Of a DNA stretch of 64,000 bases, positions 22,720-34,100 are shown in pieces. Each line of letters starts with the position of its first letter. Position 1 is the first letter of the stretch. Under the pieces are notes generated by a model. It searched no databases. It worked only from the letters and a program-made list of their open reading frames with translations, and was not told where the DNA came from. Origin of the DNA: Phytophthora colocasiae (Eukaryota > Oomycota > Peronosporomycetes > Peronosporales > Peronosporaceae); assembly GCA_018806915.1 (NCBI GenBank), contig JAGKQI010000048.1, positions 806,001-870,000 of the forward strand. The letters are read 5' to 3'. Both the position numbers and the translations under genes were made by a program.

Positions 22720-24314
22720 GAGCTGAAGTCATTTCTGAAAGGAGAGTTCCAACGGTTCTCCCCCCGGAGACTCCGAAAGATTGCCAAGGTCGCAGACCTG
22801 TTCACGTTGGACAGTCGAGATGTGCTGTACCGGATGACTACTGTCACCCAGAAGCGTCCACGCGATTTTTGGGTGATTTGAGGTTGGTTGTTCCGGAGTC
22901 ACTCCGGTCGGATATGCTACATTATGCCCATGAGGATTTCCAAGGTGGTCACCAAGGTATCCGTCGGACTCACGAAAAGTTACTCTTGGAGTTCTACTGG
23001 CCTGGAATGTATGCGGATGTTGAGCGGCATGTGAAGGAGTGTGTGGATTGTGCCAGTGGAAAGGGACGGCCTCCAAATGGAGGACCGTCGCCTGGAAACA
23101 TCGAACCGGCCTATCCATTCCAAGTGGTGTCGATGGATTTCGTCACTCATCTTCCGAAGTCGGCTCGTGGGAATACGTTCTTATTATTGTTCCAAGATAT
23201 GTTCTCCGGATATGTCATGTGCAAACCAATGAGTTCAACGACTGCCCAAGATGTTGCTGAAGTTTACGAGCAAGTGGTCTTTCAAAAGTTTGGTGCCAGT
23301 TCGATGATCCGACATGACCAAGATCCAAGGTTCATGAGTGCGGTGTTCGGATGTTTCCGAAATCTACTTGGAAGTCTTCAACGGGCTACTTTGGGATATC
23401 GCCCTCAGGCGAATGGTCAACAAGAACGGTCAGTCCAAACGGTCGTCCAAAGTATCCGAGGTTACATCATGGAAGCGGATCAGTCCGACTGGGACGACCA
23501 TGTTGAACGGTTGATGTTCGCTTTGAACACTTCGTTTGATGCCACCCGGTTGGAGACTCCCTTTTACTTGGTGCACGGCTGGGACGCCCGGAGTACGATT
23601 TCGGCAATGTTGGGTCCAAAGGCCAATAGCCTTCCGGAGCGCACAGCCTATGAGTGGAGACGTAGTGTGCAACGTGACTACAGGTACGCTGTTGCGTTCG
23701 CTGAAGATCTCCAAAAGAAGGCCAAGAGGCGCCGGTCGGAGGTCCAAACGCAAAAGTGGAAGGAACTGTCCGACCGGTTGAAGTCCGGGTTCGAAAAGGG
23801 AGATTCAGTCTGGCTGTACATTCCGAAGGTTCAAACGGGACTTAGTCGAAAATTGGCTCACATGTGGCATGGTCCTTTCCGGATTGAAGAGGTGCACGAT
23901 GACTTCCGAGTGAAGCTCAAGGTTGAGGACACGGGTTACCGTGTCAACCCTTGGGTCCACATTAGTCGCCTGAAGCCACGAGCCATCTTTCCGAAACGTC
24001 CAACCGTGGAAGTCCAACCGGACGATGACGATGATTTCAACGCTGCCTTGCTTCCCGAAGACAGTTGGGAACCGGATGTCGGAAACAACGAGTATGAGGT
24101 CGAAAAGATCTTGGATCTCCGATGGTCCAAGCGGACCCGAACTTCCAAAAGAGTCCGAGAGTATCAGGTCAAGTGGAAAGGTTACGACGAACCAGAATGG
24201 CTACCTGTGTCGCAACTTAGCTGCGGTGTCCTGCTCTATGAGTTCAATCAAGGGGCAAGAGCGCGGGCGAGATTCCAAGCGATGCAGGCAGGGGACGATC
24301 ATCCCCGGGCTTAG
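22720..24314 (+). pseudogene. Gypsy-1 pol 3' part: integrase plus chromodomain (copy 3)
   Basis: The DNA-side half of a Ty3/Gypsy chromovirus polyprotein. It contains the zinc-binding HHCC region, an integrase core with D-D-E (SMDFV, RHDQDPRF, NGQQERS), a GPF motif (HGPFRIEEVHDDF) and a chromodomain at about 24085-24210 (YEVEKILDLRW ... REYQVKWKGYDEPEW), expected to direct integration to chromatin. All three copies have a one-base deletion in the T run (here near 22866), so translation would stop after RPRDFWVI. The open frame of 481 codons begins after that point. The upstream part of this pol gene is at 51094-59837 and 61311-62746. Confidence 0.9.
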
Positions 24315-24610
24315 ACGTCCAACAAGTCTTATGGCATGTTGGACGTTTGGGTGGTGTGACTATTGGAACTGTTACGACGGACATTGATTTGATTTTGATT
24401 GTACCTTTTGGAGTGTTCGAGTGACTGTGGAGATGTTAGAGATTGGAGTTTTCGAATGGTGAAAATTGGAGACGAGATGGCGAGCTATGACGAGATGGAA
24501 CAGTGATGGAAATGAAGGTGAGTGTATTCTGGATGATTATAGTGGGGTCACTACGTATGAAATATGCAAGGCTACGAAGGCATCCAGATGAAAAACACTC
24601 GCTTGGACTT
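24315..24610. other. Gypsy-1 3' region, no gene seen
   Basis: About 300 bases between the pol stop and the end of the antisense ORF. They contain short repeats of GTTGGACG/TTGGAG type and no open frame of note. Confidence 0.4.
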
Positions 24611-26361
24611 TCATAGTGCCCACAGGTCAGAGAACTTCACGCGTTGTCCGACCGGAATCAACTTGGCACGAACGTCTGGTGGGAGGTGCGCAAGGCGCTC
24701 CTTGTCCGACTTGGAATGGCCCCATTGGGCTCGTCCAGGTTCACGCTTGTCCAAGATCTTCAACTGCTCTTGGACAGTATACGGCGCCGAAGTGTCCGGG
24801 TTGACGTGCTTTGGATCCATGAGAATCCAGTGGCACAGCTTGTGCGGGTACGCCCAGATGCCAGGCTCCATCCAAAGTGAGTCCGGGATGTCGGGATCCA
24901 GCTCCGTTTGGAGTGCGAGAACGCGCTTCCGGAAGGACGCTTGGTGGTTCGTCCGATCATTCTGCATCTGACGTACGAGAGCGGGAGCATCGGCCGAACC
25001 ATCCAATGTCAACCAGTGACCAGCGTTCCAGAACGACCGGACATTCCGTGAGACGAACTTGATCCACCGACCCAACGCTTCCACCGTGTCATCCGTCATC
25101 GCGCTTGTGAAAGAAGAACGTTTGGGTCCGGTTGGAGAACATCTCACTCCAAGGTGCGTCAGCCATGAGCTGCTGGATCTGCTCGGAAGTTCTGCACGAG
25201 TTCCTCCTTCTCGGCTGCCGACATCGATGCAAGCCGCTCCAGGGCTTGAATTTTCAGCTGAGACTCACGTTTCAAGTTGTCCAAGGAATCCTGGACAGCC
25301 AGTGCATCCGTCACCGCCGCGTCTGTATCTTCGAGCAGTGTCTGGTTCCGGGAGAGCTTCTGGATGACGCGACGAAGGAGAGAGACCGTCCCGAACACGC
25401 GACGCGCGAGGCCTTCGGGTTCGAACTGCGTCAGGATAGACGCAACTTCCCGTCGGACCAGCAGGTTGTTCATTTGGGAATCCAGGGCATCCCCATCCAG
25501 AGGACGATCTCGGGGCACCAGCACGCGATAGTCCAAGTTCACTTTATCATCGAAGAACCGGAACAACTCGGACTTCTCTGCAGTTGACAGACTCTCCGGA
25601 TGAACCATGCCCTCCAGACCACCATACCCATCTTGGACGAAGACACCAGGCTCCAAGTGGCGATCTGCCAGTGGGACTCCAGCGATACGGACGCGCTCGT
25701 CGGAGCTCAAGTCCTCCAAAGTGTAATGACCGGGCCCCAACGTGAGAGTGGACACAGCCTTGCGCTTGAACAATCCGACGCTGGAGGCCTCTCTGATGGT
25801 CACGAGCGAGCCAGGTACCTTCGCCGTGTCTGGGAAAGGAGGTGCAGGAGTCTCCGACACGTGGCCGCTGTCGTCGTCCTCCTCCCTGAAGTCATCCTCA
25901 GCCGTGGAACCGCCGGGAGCCGCTCCGGCAGACACTTCCGTGCCGCCACCACCGTCGTCGTCGGCGCCAGTCGCCGCAAGAGCATCGGAAGATGCGCGTG
26001 AAGTCGAGGCGCCTGTCGCAGGTGCGTCGGACGCCGAGGCGCTGCTTGGGGTCGCCATCGATGCGTTCAAGAGCTTGGAAATCGGGTTATGATTGGCGAA
26101 CTGCCGTTTGGATTTGATTTGAGTCTTGATTGGGTAACTTGGGACGGGGCGCAGAAAGGAAGCGACCTCCGCCAGTTGAAGAACGGAGTTGGAGTTTGCT
26201 GAGAAAGGAGATCTTCTGTTGTACTGAATTTTCGTGGACACAAAGCTCCCGCCGGACTGATCGACCTTTTTGGACTGAGCATTCCGACCGAACCGACCTG
26301 AAGGTTTAGACCGACTGGGAGTTTTAGATGTCCAAGATGATGTCGCCCCACTTCGTCTCAT
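24611..26361 (-). pseudogene. Antisense ORF between Gypsy-1 pol and 3' LTR
   Basis: A minus-strand gene in the position where some LTR elements carry an extra gene. The frame opens at ATG 26361 (400 codons). A later ATG at 26061 (MATPSSASAS) is also possible. It ends at 25159 because of a one-base frameshift and continues from about 25170 to 24611. The N-terminus is Ala/Ser/Thr-rich with an acidic stretch. The middle has LTLGPGHYTLEDL, GVFVQDGYGGLEGMVHPES and VPRDRPLDGDALDSQMNN, then a helical region. The C-terminal part has FWNAGHWLTLDG and EPGIWAYPHKLCHW. I recall similar antisense proteins in other oomycete Gypsy elements but know no function. It shows no enzymatic motif, signal peptide or membrane segment. 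Confidence 0.7.
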
Positions 26362-26407
26362 CGTGTCCTTTCACCTCGAGAGTAAATTTCTCACTGAGAG
26401 CACATGA

Positions 26408-26420
26408 CGAGAGGGACGGT
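26408..26420 (+). other. Polypurine tract of Gypsy-1
   Basis: The purine-rich CGAGAGGGACGGT stretch ends directly before the TGTGAAG start of the 3' LTR, where the plus-strand primer is expected. It is interrupted by a few pyrimidines. Confidence 0.45.
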
Positions 26421-27935
26421 TGTGAAGATGTGGCTCCAGTTTTTACGGAGTAAATACCTCAGCTACGCTCTGATTGGCTCTGAAAGTACTATATTGGGAC
26501 GCTGCGAGCCAAGGAGGATTGAATGGACGAAATAAATGTGGATTCCGGAGAGCCCAGGCGAAGTCAGTCCAAGATCTCCAGTTGGGAGTCCAAGTGGTAT
26601 ATGTCCGGTTGGACGTACATACTCAAGTCAAGTGATTTCCTGGACTGCCGCCTTCTGCCCGGTTGACAGTTACCTGATTTCGAGATATTGGAGTTACTTT
26701 TGGATGTCCAAGTGGAAGATGGCTGTTTGGATTGAACAGGTCCAACCGGACCAGTCCAGATTTGTACCCAGAGTCCAACCGGACTAGCCCTGATTTGTAC
26801 CCACAATCAGCCGTTGAAGATCCGACCATACTAGACCCAAGTGTTTTCCGACCGACCAAGACGACCGACCATGATCTGTTCGGCACAGCTGGAATTCGGC
26901 CATGTTCTTCGGTGTTCTTCAGATGTGTCAGGTCGCCTCCGGATAAGCACGCCTCTACCTATAGTGAAACCAAGTCTATTTTGCATGTTTAGCTTTACAA
27001 CGGATAGTTATATATTAAAGAGAGTTCAATTTGCCACCAAGGGCGCAAGTGGAAGAGCGGGAGGTTTCCCATAAGCCACCACTGTGAGCACTGCCGACCA
27101 GCCTCGAAGTCGAGGGCTCGGAGTCAGCGAACAAGCGTCAGGCCGCGTCGACTATCGTCACCGCCGCGTGAATCTCCGCCAGGTTAAGACCAAGTTGGGA
27201 AGGTGATCCGGGCGGCGATTCCCGGGCGTGACCCCTCCCATTTCATATCCCAGTTGGACATTCCAAACGGTCGTTTGGTTTGTACATTTCATATTACAAC
27301 TGCGTTTTAGGAGGTTATTAGTAGTCACCCCTGAAATTGATTGATTGACTGCTGTGTGATTGGACTGTATTTGTGTGTGTGTATTTTGGAGTGCTCTATA
27401 GTATTCCTGGTACATTTGGATAATTGTCTTCTGGGAGTCCAAGTGGACTTGCCAGAAGTGGTGCGCTAAAGGACCCCGGGACTGTGCCAGTGTCCCGGTT
27501 GGAGTGTCCAACGTCGTACTGGCATTTGGAGTGCCCACCGCTCAAGGGCCGGAAAGAATAAGAAGCGGCTGTATATTTGCATTTAACTCTCTTGTATATT
27601 GGTTATCTGTTGTTGGAAGGCTTTGCTAATAGTCTCTCACCTGCATTCAGACTCAACCACTGCATTTGGAAGTGCATTAGCACTCTACATCTGGATCCAG
27701 TCAAGCTTTTGGAAGTAACTCATCCAGGTGGAACTCCTCGCGTTCGAAGACAAACGACACCTACGAGGGTAGTCACAAGGTCACACGCCAACCCTCTTTC
27801 CGGATACCCATTTGGATCCCGGTTGGAGGTTCTGACTTTCGTTAGTCCGACCGGACATCTTTCCAGTCGGACTTATTTTCCGGAAGACACGCTATACGCA
27901 CCTGGGCGGGAAAAGTGTTCACCCACTTCGCCACA
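26421..27935 (+). repeat. Gypsy-1 3' LTR (1,515 bp)
   Basis: It begins TGTGAAGATG and ends CGCCACA. The same sequence recurs at 51094-52616. By eye there are six substitutions and one indel cluster (near 27132), about 99.6% identity. An ATTGG box followed by ACTATATTGGG lies near 26470 and could be promoter. The following four bases are GAGC, matching the four bases before the 5' LTR. Confidence 0.9.
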
Positions 27936-28306
27936 GAGCGACGTGCGACGCTGTCGTGTACTCGAAGGGTGAGCCACCGCTACCACTTGAAGTCGGGATG
28001 GCCTTGAACATCGCTCCGTAGCGAAGGCGAGACGCCGCGAAATACTCCGAAACAGAGAGAGTGAGAGGGGCCGAGGGCTCAGTCCGGAAAGCGCTGAGGC
28101 GCTAAGGCGTAGACGTTTGGACACGGGACACCTCAGGAGCGGTTGGCTCGCTGGGGAGAATTGGAGAATGTGCTCGTTGAGCCAGCGCGCACGCGCACTC
28201 TCGTTGAGAGATTTCTTTTATCGGAAAATTGCCGGTGACAGGCCTTGACAAGGCAGTTATGTCTGCAGTTGTAGATACTCCGTATCCACGGTTTGGTGGG
28301 GGAGTG
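27936..28306 (+). mobile_element. Gypsy-2B 3' internal end
   Basis: It directly follows the Gypsy-1 LTR and ends with the polypurine tract GGTGGGGGAG before a Gypsy-2 LTR. No protein is recognisable. I read it as the 3' side of the Gypsy-2B interior into which Gypsy-1 inserted, with the other side at 51093 (GAGC at both). Confidence 0.65.
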
Positions 28307-28719
28307 TGTAACGGGGTTACACGGCGCTGCGCGCCTTGGCTACAGTTGGTGTGGTATACACCATCCCGGTCACAAGTCACAGATCTGTGTACGATACATA
28401 GTGTTTCTCACACGTCACATATGTAGCCAGTTGCTGGCAGTTAGCTCAGAGCCACACATTGCATTTTGATTAGGATTTAGTATGCTAGATACTAAATCCG
28501 TTACATTTAGGATTAGGGCAATAAAGTCAATAAAAATCAGTTTGCATTTTACATAATTAGTGTTAGTTCCTTTATTATAGAGACACTGATTGTGTGAGTC
28601 CCGTATTCAGTGGACTACTTGGTTCTTGTATAGAACCGAAGGCAAGTGCCTTGCAAGCTGGACTCTACGAGTCAGCTAAACTTCCTCTGTGCCGTGCACA
28701 CCTACGCAGCCCCGCTGCA
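28307..28719 (+). repeat. Gypsy-2B 3' LTR (413 bp)
   Basis: It runs TGTAACGGGG...CCCCGCTGCA and is preceded by a polypurine tract. It has five substitutions against the LTR at 43800-44212 (about 98.8% identity). It contains AATAAA and the hairpin GGATTTAGTAT/ATACTAAATCC. It is followed by GAAAA (28720-28724), the same five bases that precede the 5' LTR at 43800, so the two LTRs belong to one insertion. Confidence 0.9.
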
Positions 28720-28925
28720 GAAAACCACAACACATTGAGTTCACTTGGAGAGAAATTCGTGAGCCGTAGTACAGCCTCAGCACCACCGTCTTGAAATATC
28801 CCGTTTAAAATAGGGCATGGCGACGTGTTATCGGTGGAATCACCGCAGGTTTCATGCGTATCACCTGGAAATTGCGCCAGCTCCTCTCGTCGAGCTTCTT
28901 CACGGTCTTCTAGCATCTCTAACAT
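28720..28925 (-). pseudogene. PIF/Harbinger transposase, N-terminal part
   Basis: The minus frame opens at ATG 28925 (MLEMLEDREEARREEL) and reads to LTNFSPSELNVLWF, the conserved start of the PIF/Harbinger (HARBI1, DDE_Tnp_4) nuclease protein. It stops at the Gypsy-2B LTR. Reading through one copy of the GAAAA duplication, the frame joins exactly to the fragment ending at 43799 (…WFSVQSHVHRYW). The two pieces are one gene split by Gypsy-2B and now lie in the wrong order on the chromosome. Confidence 0.8.
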
Positions 28926-29792
28926 CGTTTGGAGATGTCCTATATGGGCAGTGCGGGAGCGCGTGGAACGTGCCCTGCTTCGCTCGATTCCTGCCCAAGC
29001 GATAGCGTTCTACGGTTGTTTCTTGCATTGGAAAGCCGGCGCATTGACGATCGTTTCGCGCGAGTAGCAGGAGACGACTGGCGTTGTGACATTCTTTAAT
29101 ACCGGAAGTTGAGGATTGTCTTGTGGTTGAGCAGAGATCTAGAGAATTCGGAAATGATACATTCAATTCGTAATAGCGAGCGTCCCTTCGCAGTTACATC
29201 GCGAGATAAGGTAGAGAAGACGGTGGAAAGTAGTTCCAGCATGTGATTATCTACTAAACAGATTATCATTCCTAGCGTCAAAAGCGGGTAATAAAACAAG
29301 TGTTTCATTTCTTATGTAGCATCGTCACTAGCGACAAACTCAATAACTTCAACAAAAGTACTAATGTAGATTTTGTTGCGCTATACGATCGCACTAAGAA
29401 GCAGTTCCATATGTTAAGTCTTCGCAAAGTTATTCAAGTTTAAAGGCAAACTCACTCAAATTTACTTCAAGTTAATATCATCGAAACGCCCACTAATCTG
29501 GTCATGAGTTTAGCTATACTTATATGCTATCAAAAATTCTTAGATGGATTTAACGTACTTTTTTATACTCTTTCCGATGGAATCTCGTCTGTCAACCAAA
29601 TTTAATATCTTAAGTCATTATTAGCTTATGCAGGTGTTTTTAAAAAATAAGACGTTTCTTACTCTATCATTGGCTATATTTACACTGTCCCTTTCTTACG
29701 CACATGGAAACAATGTAATTTTTCATGCTCTTTCAAATGGTACTTCGTGTGTCTGCCATATTTAATATATCAAATCATTATTAGCTTGTACA
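28926..29792. repeat. AT-rich repeat region left of Gypsy-2A
   Basis: No gene beyond the PIF 5' flank. The sequence around 29355-29450 (GCTATACGATC, AAGTCTTCGCAAAGTTATTCA) recurs at 42186-42280. The last 165 bases (29625-29792) recur at 37361-37525, directly across Gypsy-2A, as a degenerate tandem satellite of about 155-163 bp. GTACA at 29788-29792 is the Gypsy-2A target duplication. Confidence 0.7.
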
Positions 29793-30213
29793 CGCAGCGG
29801 GGCTGCGTAGGTGTGCACGGCACAGAGGAAGTTTAGTTGACTCGTAGAGTCCTGCTTGCAAGGCACTAGCCTTCGGTTCTATACAAGAACCAAGTAGTCC
29901 ACTAAATACGGGACTCACAGAGTCAGTGTCCCTATAACAAAGGACTAACACTAACTATGTAAAATGCAAACTGATTTTTATTGACTTTATTGCCCTAATC
30001 CTAAATGTAACGGATTTAGTATCTAACATACTAAATCCTAATCAAAATGCAACGTGAGGCTCTGAGGCCATCTACGTATCTACTCGTGTGTGCCACACCA
30101 TTATGTACCCACATAAATGTATCATGAGTGTCACACACTATTATGTACCCACATAAATGTATCCACGTGTGTCACACACCAACGAGAAACATTCGTGTAA
30201 CATCCCCGTTACA
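29793..30213 (-). repeat. Gypsy-2A 3' LTR
   Basis: 421 bp. On the minus strand it reads TGTAACGGGGATG...CCGCTG, with the final A changed. U3 contains a direct repeat of about 48 bp around ATACATTTATGTGGGTACATAAT. The AATAAA and the 11-bp stem hairpin are present. Confidence 0.92.
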
Positions 30214-31125
30214 CTCTCCCCCACCAAGATTCCGGATACCGTATCCGGAAAGTGTAAACACACGACGCGATTATCGGCCGATGGCCACGGCACCTTGCCT
30301 TGCGCGGACGGCGCTGTCTCTCGTGCGTGTTACACGCCTCCGTACGCGATGCCACTTGGTACACACTTGGGCCCAATGCTTACCAAGCATAGGAGCCTAC
30401 TGGCTCGAGTCAAGGGGCTCTACGGGCATGGAAAGAAGGCCACAGGTGGCGTATCTATGATACTACTGGATCAGTGATCCACAGGGCAAGCCTTCCAAGC
30501 TACCAACGGTTCCACGAACCACACAGCAGTGGGGCCCACTCGCTTCACAGTTAATGTGACCCTCGGATGAGCACTGTGTGCAGGGCTTGATGCCTAAGTT
30601 GTCCTTGAAGCAGGCGCAAGCGCCACTATGTGTCGCCAGACACTGTGTCTTGTGAATACACGTGCTCAGCACAGTCGTAGACACGACAACGAGCACCAGA
30701 CAGCTAAGCTGTCGCTCAGGAGGAGCTTACCTACCTCCTACTGCTATGCAGCATGCGGGGTCCAATGCATTGGCATCCCTGGCACCCACAGTGCCTCATG
30801 ACATAGTCATACCCATTGAACGCTTCTAGCGTCAGGTGATCGGATAGAATCCGTTTCCATCACCACTTGTCGCTTAGACCGAACGTCATTAAGACGGTTG
30901 TTCATCACGAACCATCTTCGCTTCATGATCGCGAAGCTCCGGGCCATAGGCCAGTGTTGTTAAAGGGTCATAGACCCTTGAAACACGCGCGCGAGGCGCA
31001 TGTAGCTCTACTGCACTTGCAGTTTGAGCATTCGATGCCATGTCGACGGCACCGACGTGCTCGCTGCAAGTATTGCAGCTACGGGTCAGAGCCTGAGCTC
31101 AGCAACGACCCTGTGGACCCCCACC
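30214..31125 (-). other. Gypsy-2A 3' internal region with a Cys-rich open frame
   Basis: 912 bases between the pol stop and the 3' LTR. The polypurine tract GGTGGGGGAG (minus strand) adjoins the LTR. One element-sense frame (30463-30696) encodes a 77-residue stretch with ten cysteines (CIHKTQC, CACF, CTQC, HCC) after a hydrophobic start, but it opens with GTG and has no ATG. I do not call it a gene. Confidence 0.5.
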
Positions 31126-34100
31126 TTAGTGGGAGGTGCTTGGCACCCGGCGACTCCGTCGCACCCCCATCGGGCGGTCTGACACCGGGTGTGCCCGATC
31201 ATACGCGTCAACGACGTCGGGGCAATCCTGCCGTAGTGGCACCTCAAACTCCCACGAGTTCTGTAAGTGAGGGTAACCTCGCCACTTCACCAGATACTGG
31301 TTGTGACCTCGGCGACGACGCCGCGCCATCAGGCGATCCACGTGATAGTAAAGCTCACCTTGCTCATCGAGCAGAGCAGGAGGAGGACGAGCGGTCGATG
31401 GGTTCTCGTGCTGCGAGTGTAGACGCGCTGCATTGCTTGCAGACCCGCGTGGGCTCGGTGAAGGAGCACGACCACCACGTCGGTCATCCGACCCATCGCT
31501 TAGCGACTGGTCTCGAGGAGACCTAGAGTCGCGGGGACCGGTCTGAGTCGCCTCTGGTGCTGCATCAGCGGGTCTATGACCTCGAGCATCACGTTGCTCC
31601 GGATCGACAAGACCTGTTGGTTCGGATGCAACCACCTGTGGCTCTGCCACCTGCTGCCGTGCAGCCTTCGTCCGACTCGGCGCCAGCGCCTCAGAACTCA
31701 CAAGAGCAGGGTCCCGATATGGCTTAAGCAAGCCCACGTAGAACACAGGATGTGTTCGCATACGCTTTGGCAAGTCAAGCGTGTATGCCAGGCCCTTCTT
31801 GGCCACGACCGTGAACGGTCCAATGAAGCGCGGCCGCAACTTCGTCTTGAAGACGGCTGACACTGCGTGTGTAGGCAGGTTCTTAGCGTTTAATAAAACG
31901 TGGTCACCAACCTTGAACTCCCACATGTTGCTTCTGCCTTTGGCATCAGCTTGTTCCTTTTGAACATCTTGGCTTTCAGCCATTGCGTCACGCACACGGC
32001 GTAAGACGCTAAGCCTCATCGAGAGGAAGTCATCGACTTGCTTGCGAACAGCAAGGGGGCTGACATCAGCAAGCTCGGAGTCGAGCGACGGCACAGCCTC
32101 TCCCCCACCAAGCCCAAGGCTACCGCGTGGCGGAGTGAGCGGGACGCGCGGATGCGCAAGGCCGTTCACGTAGAACGGGGTGAAGCCTGTCGAGGCATGC
32201 ACCGCGTTGTTCATTGAGAACTCAACGAGAGGGAGCATAGCGCTCCAACGCTTCGGCGTTTCAGCGCATACGCTGCGGAGGATGTCCTCCAGGACGCGGT
32301 TCACGCGTTCAGTCTGACCGTCGGTCTGCGGATGATCCGCCGTGGACATGTCCAGTCGAGTACCAAGCACTTTGAAGACGGACGTCCAAAAGTGACCCGT
32401 GAAACGGGGGTCTCGATCCGAGACAATGGTCTCTGGCAGCCCATGCTGACGGAAGACCCGATCGATAAAGATCGTCGCTGTACCAGCGCCATCGACGGTG
32501 TCCGGCACAGCCGCTAGGTGAGCCATCTTGCTCAGACGGTCAACGAAGACCACAACGCCCGTGTTGCCTGCCGTATCCTTCGGCAGGCCAAACACGAAGT
32601 CCATACTCATGGACTGCCAACACCCAGAGGGTACAGGCAAGCTTGCCAAAGGCGCTGCCGCATGCGGCGAGGGTTTAACCCGCTGACACGTCTCGCACGT
32701 GTGCACATATGTGCTGACCCACTTGTACATCTTCGGCCACCAGTACATGGAGCTCACCGAGCCGTAGGTCTTCTCGCGACCGAGGTGGCCGCTTGTGGGC
32801 GTGTCGTGGGCCTCATAGAGGATACGATACTTCAGGTCCTCATCGTGAGGAACCACCACACGTGGTGGGTCATCCTGACCCGTGCTGTAGTACAGCAGAC
32901 CACCTTCCAGGCTATAGCGCTGGAGTCTCGCTTTTAGGCGTCGTGACAGAGTCACCTTTGAGTCCTTAAACTCATCGCTCCCTAGAGCTTGAAGCAGCGC
33001 GACACATGAGTCGTTCTGAGCGTACGCTGCTCGAACCATGTCCGTCACGGACGACGTCACCGAGGTGACATGAGATAGCTCATAGTCCGGGCGACGTGAT
33101 AACGCGTCAGCGAGGACGTTCTGCCTGCCAGGCTTGTACTTCACCTCGAAGTTATACTCCGCAAAGAAGGAGAGCCATCGGGCCATCCTCTGCGAGATGT
33201 GAGGCGACTGCGTCGCTGTGCGTAGTGACGCATGATCCGTGTAGATCACAAACGGCTTGGAGCCGAGCAGGTGAACCCTGAATTTGACGAGAGCGTACTT
33301 CATCGCAAGTAGCTCCTTGTCATGAACTGGATAGTTCTTCTCAGCAGCCTTGAGCTGCCGAGACTCAAACGCAATGACGCGTTCGCGCCCGTCGACGTCC
33401 GCTTGTAGCAAAGCACTGCCGATGGCAAAGTCCGAGGCGTCACAGACGACGATGAACGGGCGATCGGGGTCTGGCAACGCCAGTATCGGTGCCTGAAGCA
33501 GGCTATCCTTGATACGAGTGAACGCACTCTCGTGCTCAGCACGCCATACCCATTCGGCATCCTTCTTAAGGAGATCCGACAGTGGCCGGGCCAACTCAGC
33601 GTAGTTCTCGCTGTACTTGTGCAAGTAGTTGGCCAAGCCCAGCCACTTACGCAAGTCCTTCTGGTTCAAGGGAACCGGCCAGTCCACAATGGCCTTGACT
33701 TTTGCTGGATCAGCACGAAGGCCATGCTTCCCAATGAAGCACCCTAGGAAAGGGATTTCTTCCGCGCCAAAGACGCACTTATCCGCGTTGGCGTACAACT
33801 TGTTGGTGCGCATGCACTCGAGCACTGCTCTCACGTGTTCCACGTGTACTTTGACATCAGTCTTCCCGTGCTCAGCACGACTGTGGACGAACACATCGTC
33901 AAAGTACGTCTGTGTGAATGCCCGTAGGGGCCTGAACAACTGCGTCACTAGACGATTGAACGTTGCAGGCGCATTCGACAGCCCTTGGGGCATGACGAGC
34001 CACTCCCAGAGCATACCGCTCGGTGTGCTCACCGCTGTAAGCGGAATATCACTGGCTCGCATGAGCAGCTGATAGTAGCCATCGACTAAGTCGAGCGCAC

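Larger units (their letters stand above)
16859..23951. repeat. Tandem 7.09-kb unit, copy 3 (7,093 bp)
   Basis: Third copy. At its right end Gypsy-1 continues uninterrupted past 23951, so this copy keeps the original right flank. Its IS630 transposase is intact. It is the sister of the copy 1/copy 2 pair by shared variants. Confidence 0.95.

Noticed and set aside
30867..31526. A 219-codon plus-strand gene
   Set aside because: It runs antisense to the Gypsy-2A pol C-terminus (chromodomain), has the composition expected of a shadow frame, and shows no family motif.
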